Shown here piece after piece: positions 11,805 through 17,027 of a DNA stretch of 17,027 nucleotides (the first letter of the stretch is position 1; each line of letters starts with the position of its first letter). A program made the position numbers and the translations under genes. The stretch comes from Pseudomonadaceae bacterium (lineage in GTDB: Bacteria > Pseudomonadota > Alphaproteobacteria > UBA2136 > UBA6156), in assembly GCA_947464215.1 (NCBI GenBank), contig CANHVX010000010.1, positions 1-17,027 of the forward strand, in the 5' to 3' direction. Under the pieces are notes generated by a model that worked only from the letters and a program-made list of their open reading frames with translations, was not told where the DNA came from and made no database searches.

Positions 11805-12818
11805 ATGAAATCGTTACGTATCACATATGCTCACGCTGTATTGGCCACAGTGGTGCTCACCTGGGTTCTTATCGTGGTTGGCGCCGCCACGCGGGTTTAC
11901 GATGCCGGGATGAGCTGCCCCGACTGGCCCCATTGCTACAGCCTGTGGTGGCCCTGGCCCGAAAGCCGGGTTATCGCGGCGGGCCACCCCGAGGGGTATA
12001 TGGTGAACGGCCAGCACTACGCCGGCTGGCAGGTGGCGTTGGAATGGGGGCACCGCCTGTTGGCGGCCTTGGTGGGGTTTGCGTTGTTGGGCTTGCTGGT
12101 GGCCGCCAAGTGGCAGCCGCGGCGCGTGTGGGCGCCCTTGGCGTTGGCGGTCGTGTTGCTCGTGGTGCAAATTAAACTTGGCGCCGTAACGGTGTGGATG
12201 AGCAACCTGCACTGGAGCGTTGTCATCCATCTGGGCAACGCGATGCTGTTTATGGGCGCGCTGTTTTGGCTCTGGTGGAGGGCCCAGGTGGCACCGCCCA
12301 TGCATCGGCGCCCAACACCAAAAATCATGATGATTCTGAGTGTTCTTATGCCCGTGTGCGTGTGGCTCACCATGCTTATGGGTGCGGCTGTCAGCAGCAC
12401 GCACAGTGGGGGTGTGTGCGGTGGGCTGTTCAGCTGTGCGGGGGTATGGATGCCAAGCCCCAAGGTCGATGTCGGCCAGCATATTCACATGCAGCACCGG
12501 CTGTTTGCGCTGCTCACCTTTGTGCTGAGCGTGGTGCTGATGGTGGTTGCCAAGCGCACGGCGCCGCACGCACGGGCGGCCGCGTTGCAGGTGCATGGGT
12601 TGGTGTTGGGCCAGGTGGTGCTGGGTATCCTTACACTGTATAGCTTTGGCTCGTTCCCCGAATGGTATTACCTGCTCAGCATCCTGCATTTGGGCTGGGG
12701 CACGGTGCTGTGGCTGGGCGCGCTGAATGTAGGGCTCGAGATGCGCAGCTACGCCGCCGAGGCACCGCAGGCGCCACAACCCGCAAAGCCAACCCAACCA
12801 ACCAAACGCTCCCGTTAG
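11805..12818 (+). CDS. ctaA: Heme A synthase (COX15/CtaA family)
   Basis: 337 residues, about eight membrane helices. It oxidises the C8 methyl of heme o to the formyl of heme a, needed by aa3-type oxidases. Conserved features are present in both halves: Glu80 and His83 (EWGHR), His142, His231 (QHRLF) and His295 (ILHLGWG). Cysteine pairs lie in the outer loops: Cys38/Cys44 (MSCPDWPHC) and Cys205/Cys211 (VCGGLFSC), like Bacillus CtaA and unlike the cysteine-free mitochondrial/alphaproteobacterial COX15 type. The start at 11805 has an AAGGTGG ribosome-binding site; the longer open frame upstream is rejected. The C-terminal tail is Pro/Gln/Lys-rich. It is the first gene of the oxidase assembly operon, 2 bp before ctaB. 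Confidence 0.95.
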   Translation: MKSLRITYAHAVLATVVLTWVLIVVGAATRVYDAGMSCPDWPHCYSLWWPWPESRVIAAGHPEGYMVNGQHYAGWQVALEWGHRLLAALVGFALLGLLVAAKWQPRRVWAPLALAVVLLVVQIKLGAVTVWMSNLHWSVVIHLGNAMLFMGALFWLWWRAQVAPPMHRRPTPKIMMILSVLMPVCVWLTMLMGAAVSSTHSGGVCGGLFSCAGVWMPSPKVDVGQHIHMQHRLFALLTFVLSVVLMVVAKRTAPHARAAALQVHGLVLGQVVLGILTLYSFGSFPEWYYLLSILHLGWGTVLWLGALNVGLEMRSYAAEAPQAPQPAKPTQPTKRSR

Positions 12819-12820
12819 CC

Positions 12821-13747
12821 ATGCCAAACACGTCGGCCGTTGCCACCAAACAGGTGCCACCCGCGTTGGGGGCTCTGCTGGTGCAGTTGGCCAAGCCACG
12901 TATCATTCTGTTGCTGGCCATCACGTGTGTGTGCGGCGGGCTGGTGGCATCAAAGGGCAACACCAGCCTGTTATGGCTAAGTCTTCCCGCTTTGGGCTGG
13001 GGCACTTTGGGCTTGGTGCTAAGCGCCGCCGGCGCCAACGCGGTGAACATGTGGTGGGACCGCGACATCGACCGCCTGATGGTGCGCACCCAAAACCGCC
13101 CCCTGCCGCAAAATCACCTCAGCGCCTCGTTTGTGCTGGGCTGGGGGTGCATGTTGGTGTGTCTGGGCACGGCGGCGGCGGCCGTGGCCTCGCCCATGGC
13201 GGGCCTTATGGCCCTGGCCGGGGCCCTGTTTTATATTGGTATTTACACGATGTGGCTCAAGCGGCGCACGGTGCAAAATATCGTGATAGGCGGCGCCGCA
13301 GGCGCGTTTCCACCGCTGGTGGGCTGGGCGGCGGTGCAGGGCGATGTATCGCACCCGCTCCCCTGGCTGATGTTTGCCATCATCTTTTTATGGACCCCGC
13401 CGCATTTTTGGGCCCTGGCCCTGTTGGCGAATACCGACTACACCCGCGCGGGCATCCCGATGTATCCAGTGGTGAAGGGCGAGGCGGCCACACGGTTGGA
13501 AATGATGCGCTATTTGGTGGTGTTGGTGGCAGCCACCTTGCTGGGGGGGCTGTTTGCCCCGCTGGGGTGGATATATACCGCCGCCGCCGTGGGGCTTGGG
13601 GTGTGGTGGGGGCTGGCATGCTGGAAACTGCTGCACAGCCCGCTATCCACCGCCGAAAACCCGGCGCCGGCCCGGCGGGTGTTTCGCATCAGTCTGTTGT
13701 ATTTGGCATGGGTGTTTGTGGCCATGGTGGCCGATAGCTTCCTATGA
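12821..13747 (+). CDS. ctaB: Protoheme IX farnesyltransferase (heme O synthase)
   Basis: 308 residues, UbiA-type prenyltransferase with about eight or nine membrane helices. It adds a farnesyl group to heme b to form heme o, the substrate of CtaA. Family motifs are clear: NMWWDRDID (76-84) with the Mg-diphosphate-binding aspartates, followed by MVRTQNRPLP, and YTMWLKRRTVQN (142-153). The ATG at 12821 is 2 bp after the ctaA stop; the open frame reaching back to 12662 lies inside ctaA and is rejected. Its TGA overlaps the ATG of the next gene, so translation is probably coupled. ctaA and ctaB side by side give the full heme b to heme a route. Confidence 0.96.
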   Translation: MPNTSAVATKQVPPALGALLVQLAKPRIILLLAITCVCGGLVASKGNTSLLWLSLPALGWGTLGLVLSAAGANAVNMWWDRDIDRLMVRTQNRPLPQNHLSASFVLGWGCMLVCLGTAAAAVASPMAGLMALAGALFYIGIYTMWLKRRTVQNIVIGGAAGAFPPLVGWAAVQGDVSHPLPWLMFAIIFLWTPPHFWALALLANTDYTRAGIPMYPVVKGEAATRLEMMRYLVVLVAATLLGGLFAPLGWIYTAAAVGLGVWWGLACWKLLHSPLSTAENPAPARRVFRISLLYLAWVFVAMVADSFL

Positions 13748-14220
13748 TGGCACCCGGCCACCTTGCCGTAGGTTTGGCGCTCTATCATGGGCTTACGCAG
13801 ATGTATGGTTACACACCACCCCCGGCGGCGTATGGGGTGGTGGCGTTTGCCAGTTTGCTGCCCGATATCGACCATCCCAAGTCGCAGGTTGGCCGCATGT
13901 TCCCCACGCTCAGCGGGGTTATTGCGGGGGTATTTGGCCATCGTGGCTTTACCCATTCGGCCGTGGCGTTGGTGCTGTGCGTGGTGGCCGCGTATATGTG
14001 GGGCGGAGTAACGGGGGGGCTGTTGGTGGCGTTTGGTGTGGGCTATGTCAGCCATGTGCTGGCCGATTTTTGCACCAAAACGGGCGTGCCCCTGTTCTGG
14101 CCATGGCGGGAGAACATCCGCCTCCCGGTGCTGAATTTCACCACTGGCGGCGCGGTTGAACATCTTATTACACTCGCACTTACCGCCTGGCTGGCGTCCG
14201 ATGTCGGAGGGCTGATATGA
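13744..14220 (+). CDS. YdjM-family (DUF457) membrane metal-dependent hydrolase
   Basis: 158 residues. The YdjM/DUF457 pattern is visible: His6 in APGHLAVG, LLPDIDHPKS (Asp41, Asp43, His44), GHRGFTHS (His66, His71) and YVSHVLADFCTKTG (His104, Asp108), with three or four hydrophobic segments between. These His/Asp residues are arranged as in membrane-bound metal hydrolases; the E. coli member YdjM is LexA-controlled and its substrate is not firmly known. Two ATGs in tandem open the frame (13744 and 13747). The first overlaps the ctaB stop (ATGA), and its own TGA overlaps the ctaG ATG, so it is locked into the oxidase operon by coupling on both sides. Its job there is unknown; a part in lipid or envelope maturation is only a guess. 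Confidence 0.85.
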   Translation: MMAPGHLAVGLALYHGLTQMYGYTPPPAAYGVVAFASLLPDIDHPKSQVGRMFPTLSGVIAGVFGHRGFTHSAVALVLCVVAAYMWGGVTGGLLVAFGVGYVSHVLADFCTKTGVPLFWPWRENIRLPVLNFTTGGAVEHLITLALTAWLASDVGGLI

Positions 14221-14849
14221 AACCACACCAACCGAACCAGAAGAGACAGGCTTCAGGTATAAAGCGCACATTGGTGGTGGTGGGGCTGGCGTTTGCCGCC
14301 AGTATTGCGCTCACCGTCAGTGCGGTGCCGCTGTATTATTGGCTGTGTGAGATTGCCGGAATTCCCACCCCGCAAATTGCCATTGGCCAGCAGGGAGAGC
14401 AAGCGCCACACGTGGCCATGGTGTCCGAGAGCCGCATTATCACCGTGCGCTTTACCGCCAACACGGGGGCGGGTGTGCCCATCACCTTCCATCCACTGTC
14501 CTATACCATCCGCGTGCCGGTGGGCCAACCGGTGCTTACGGCGTATGAGGCGCAAAATGTGTCTCCCCGCCCCATCGATGGCGTGGCGGTGCACATGCTC
14601 TATGCCATGGGCGGCCCCAATGGCGTGAATGTGGCCGACCACATCAGCCTGCAGCAGTGTTTTTGTTTTGCCCAGCAGCACTATCCGGCGCAGGCGGGGG
14701 TGCGGTTGCCGTTGTCGTTTACGCTGCTGCCATCCTTGCCCAAAGGCATTCATACCATTACATTCTCCTATACCCTGTTCGAGGCGCTGGAAAACGACCC
14801 GCGCATTCGCCAAAAGCCCATCCTTGTGTCGCAAACAACGGTAAAATAA
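14217..14849 (+). CDS. ctaG: Cytochrome c oxidase assembly protein CtaG (Cox11 family)
   Basis: 210 residues: cytoplasmic basic tail, one membrane helix (about 18-40) and a periplasmic immunoglobulin-like domain. It delivers copper to the CuB site of oxidase subunit I. The copper ligands are kept: Cys148 and Cys150 in QQCFCF, and Cys44 in LYYWLCEIAG just after the helix. TFSYTLFEA near the end matches the family's LSYTFF strand. The stretch just before CFCF diverges: the usual NVxP and YFxK are replaced by HMLYAMGGPNGVNVADHI, and the usual PWxFxP reads PITFHP. The ATG overlaps the upstream TGA. It is followed 12 bp later by an alpha/beta hydrolase instead of directly by an oxidase subunit. 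Confidence 0.9.
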   Translation: MKPHQPNQKRQASGIKRTLVVVGLAFAASIALTVSAVPLYYWLCEIAGIPTPQIAIGQQGEQAPHVAMVSESRIITVRFTANTGAGVPITFHPLSYTIRVPVGQPVLTAYEAQNVSPRPIDGVAVHMLYAMGGPNGVNVADHISLQQCFCFAQQHYPAQAGVRLPLSFTLLPSLPKGIHTITFSYTLFEALENDPRIRQKPILVSQTTVK

Positions 14850-14861
14850 GAAAGAAAAGCC

Positions 14862-15812
14862 ATGCACCGGATCATCATCGCAGGTGGGGTGTTGGTGGCC
14901 GCGGCCTACGGGGCGGTGGTGGCCTATATGTATGCCACGCAAGATGCCCGCGTATGGCCCGCCACGGTGAACGCCACCACCCCGCCCCCGCCCGAGGCGG
15001 GCAATTACCAGCGCATCAGCCTCACCATGCCCGATGGCACGCGCCTCAACGGTATCGTGGCGCCGCGCCGGGGGTTGCAGCCAAGCCCTACGCTGGTGGT
15101 GGTGTTTGGCGGCAATGCACACGATGTCGGCGGGTTAACGCTGTTCCTGAAAACAAAGGTATGGCCGGGTGCGGAAGTGGCCGTGGCGGGCGTGGCGTAT
15201 CGGGGCTATCCCATCGCCGCCAACCCCGAAAATGGCGGGCGTAGCGGCGGCACACCCTCGCAGCCCGCCGTGCTGGCCGATGCGGTGGTGCAAGTCAAGG
15301 CCTTGCAGGCGTTGGTGAAACCCTCGCAAACCGTGCTGATGGGCTATTCCATCGGCAGCGCCGTAGCCACCTACGTGGCGGCGCAGCCAGCGGTGGCGCC
15401 AACGCTGGCCGGGGCGATTTTGGTGACGCCCTTTACCAGCCTTACCGCCTTGGCCGAAGACCAATATCCGTGGCTTCCGGTGCACGCGCTGATGCGCAGC
15501 CCCATGCCAACCGCCACGTGGCTGCAAAGCGGCACAGTGCCGCTGGCGCTGTTCAGCACGCCCGATGATGGGCTTATCCCCCCGTCCCACATCGCCCTGC
15601 TAAAGCAGGCGGCGGGCGCGCGTGTGCGTATGGATGCACGCTTTCCCGGCAGCACGCACGGCACGATTCTCGATGATACCCGGATGCCGCGTGCGCTCCA
15701 GGTGGCGCTGGCCGGGCTGCTCGCCGCGCCGGTGCCACAGCGCGAAGGCTCTCTGCCACGTGCCCCCTTTCCGCCGACGCCCGGCAATGCTATAAGCAAA
15801 ACCAATCCGTAA
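14862..15812 (+). CDS. Membrane-anchored alpha/beta hydrolase
   Basis: 316 residues with one N-terminal membrane helix or uncleaved signal (about 3-24), a Pro-rich linker and an alpha/beta-hydrolase fold of the ABHD12/13-like type. Visible: oxyanion segment VVFGGNA (80-86), YRGYP (113-117), nucleophile elbow GYSIGS (Ser163), acid in TPDDGLIPP (Asp235 or 236) and catalytic His266 in STHGT. It likely faces the periplasm and hydrolyses an ester or amide; the substrate is unknown. The C-terminus is Pro-rich. It sits between ctaG and ctaD, spaced 12 and 24 bp, so it is co-transcribed with oxidase genes, though the family has no established role in oxidase assembly. The ribosome-binding site (AAGAAAG) is weak. 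Confidence 0.87.
   Translation: MHRIIIAGGVLVAAAYGAVVAYMYATQDARVWPATVNATTPPPPEAGNYQRISLTMPDGTRLNGIVAPRRGLQPSPTLVVVFGGNAHDVGGLTLFLKTKVWPGAEVAVAGVAYRGYPIAANPENGGRSGGTPSQPAVLADAVVQVKALQALVKPSQTVLMGYSIGSAVATYVAAQPAVAPTLAGAILVTPFTSLTALAEDQYPWLPVHALMRSPMPTATWLQSGTVPLALFSTPDDGLIPPSHIALLKQAAGARVRMDARFPGSTHGTILDDTRMPRALQVALAGLLAAPVPQREGSLPRAPFPPTPGNAISKTNP
15791..15796 (+). promoter_or_regulatory. Possible internal -10 element before ctaD
   Basis: TATAAG matches five of six -10 consensus bases, with only a weak -35 candidate (TTTCCG) upstream. It lies in the end of the hydrolase gene; a start near 15803 would give ctaD its own short leader with the GAGGA ribosome-binding site (15826-15830). Low confidence. 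Confidence 0.25.
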
Positions 15813-15836
15813 CCGAGGCTGAACAGAGGAATAATC

Positions 15837-17027
15837 ATGGCCAAAGCCACTCCCGCTCCCAAATCTGCGCCCGCGAAGGCACCGGCAAAAGCCGTGGTCA
15901 AGGTTGAGAGCCATCATGACGACCATCACGCCGCCGCGCACACCGGCGCCAAGCGCCATTGGCTGATGCACGCGCTGACCACGGTCAACCATAAAGATAT
16001 CGGCAAGATGTATCTCATCAGCGCGCTGATTTTCTTCTTTATCGGCGGGCTTATGGCGCTGGTCATCCGTGCCGAGCTCGCCATGCCCGGGTATCAGTAT
16101 GTCGATGGTTCGTTTTTCAACCAGATGACGGCGATGCACGCCACTTTCATGATTTTCTTTGCCGTGATTCCGGGCCTCATTGGGTTTGGGAACTATTTTG
16201 TGCCGATCATGATCGGCAGCCCCGACATGGCCTTCCCGCGCCTGAACAACTGGAGTTTCTGGCTGATGCCATTCTCGGGCCTGCTGATGCTGTTAAGCCT
16301 GTTGGTGCCAGGTGGTTCGGCGGCGGCGGGCTGGACAGCCTATCCTCCGCTCACGGCCGCAGCCTATAGCCAAGGTGCCGGCATGGATATGTGGATTTTG
16401 GCCGTGCACTTGGCCGGTGCCAGCTCCATTCTGGGCGCGGTGAACTTCATTGTCACCATTCTCAACATGCGGGCGCCGGGCATGTTGCTCTGGCAGATGC
16501 CGCTCTTCCCGTGGTCGATGCTAGTCACGGCTTGGCTTCAGCTGGTGGCAACCCCCGTGCTGGCTGGCGCGGTGACAATGCTGCTGATGGACCGTAATTT
16601 TGGCACGTCATTCTTCAACCCGGCTGGCGGCGGAGACCCGGTGCTGTTCCAGCACATTTTCTGGTTTTACAGCCACCCAGCGGTGTATATCATGATTTTG
16701 CCAGTGTTCGGCATGATCAGCGAGATCTTGGCCGCGCATAGCCGCAAACCTTTGTTTGGCTATATTAGCATGGTGTGGGCGATTATCGCCATTGCCGTGC
16801 TCGGCCAGGTAGTGTGGGCGCACCACATGTATAGCGTGGGCATGGATATCAACGCCCAGCTTATTTTCATGGGCATGACGATGCTCATTGCGGTGCCAAC
16901 GGGTATCAAGGTGTTCAACTGGTTGGCCACGATGTGGGGCGGCAGCATTGCCTTCACCACCGCCATGAAGTTTGCGGTGGGGTTCGTGGTGCTGTTTACC
17001 ATTGGGGGGCTCTCAGGCGTGGTATTG
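15837..17027 (+). CDS. ctaD: Cytochrome c oxidase subunit I, A2-like (3' partial)
   Basis: 397 residues are visible before the right edge. It is the catalytic subunit that reduces oxygen to water at heme a3-CuB and pumps protons. ATG at 15837 has GAGGA at good distance. The N-terminus is unusual: an Ala/Lys/Pro-rich stretch, then HHDDHHAAAH (26-35), before the family start TTVNHKDIGKMY. Low-spin heme ligand His101 (MHATFMIFF) and CuB ligands His280, His329 and His330 (VWAHHMYSVGMD) are present, as is Tyr284 for the His-Tyr cross-link. D-channel Asp130 (PDMAFPRLNN) and K-channel Lys358 (PTGIKVF) are kept. The D-channel glutamate of GHPEVY is absent: the motif is YSHPAVY (278-284), the Tyr-Ser replacement that defines A2-type oxidases. 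The remaining helices and the other subunits lie outside. Confidence 0.96.
   Translation, partial: MAKATPAPKSAPAKAPAKAVVKVESHHDDHHAAAHTGAKRHWLMHALTTVNHKDIGKMYLISALIFFFIGGLMALVIRAELAMPGYQYVDGSFFNQMTAMHATFMIFFAVIPGLIGFGNYFVPIMIGSPDMAFPRLNNWSFWLMPFSGLLMLLSLLVPGGSAAAGWTAYPPLTAAAYSQGAGMDMWILAVHLAGASSILGAVNFIVTILNMRAPGMLLWQMPLFPWSMLVTAWLQLVATPVLAGAVTMLLMDRNFGTSFFNPAGGGDPVLFQHIFWFYSHPAVYIMILPVFGMISEILAAHSRKPLFGYISMVWAIIAIAVLGQVVWAHHMYSVGMDINAQLIFMGMTMLIAVPTGIKVFNWLATMWGGSIAFTTAMKFAVGFVVLFTIGGLSGVVL

Noticed and set aside
11814..12899. 361-codon minus-strand ORF
   Set aside because: Antisense of ctaA, with His/Gln/Pro-biased low-complexity composition.

Overview
The window comes from a GC-rich Gram-negative chromosome. 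The gene set (tRNA-Ser with encoded CCA, TypA, RlmJ, Ohr, a Cox11-type CtaG with CtaA, CtaB and CtaD) points to a proteobacterium; the class cannot be settled from sequence alone. It carries a fused System II cytochrome c maturation protein (CcsBA), a Bacillus-like cysteine-paired heme A synthase and an oxidase subunit I with the A2-type YSHP motif.

Layout. 1-951: the 3' part of a surface or tail-fibre-like protein with 17-residue repeats, a peptidase S74 self-cleaving chaperone domain and a coiled coil. 952-1576: intergenic, with two opposed terminators, a possible 42-codon minus-strand gene, tRNA-Ser(GGA) with its promoter, and the typA terminator. 1577-3403 (-): typA. 3540-8232 (+): asnB overlapping ccsBA. 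8233-8590: a minus-strand unit with promoter, SD, 64-codon ORF and terminator. 8591-9987 (+): HAD hydrolase and a membrane-anchored TlpA/ResA-like thioredoxin. 9977-10411 (-): ohr. 10518-11378 (+): rlmJ. 11375-11767 (-): a small unknown membrane protein. 11805 to the right edge (+): ctaA, ctaB, a YdjM-family protein, ctaG, an alpha/beta hydrolase and the start of ctaD, closely spaced and probably one operon.

The main theme is respiratory cytochrome assembly. CcsBA attaches heme to apocytochromes c; the TlpA-like protein could keep their cysteines reduced; CtaB and CtaA convert heme b to heme o and heme a; CtaG delivers copper to CuB; CtaD is the catalytic subunit. Two genes of unknown role (YdjM family, alpha/beta hydrolase) sit inside this oxidase cluster. 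No CRISPR array, insertion sequence or complete prophage was seen. The most useful second looks are the compact small-ORF unit at 8233-8535, the A2-type oxidase combined with System II, the two extra genes in the cta operon, and the mosaic base composition in two genes.
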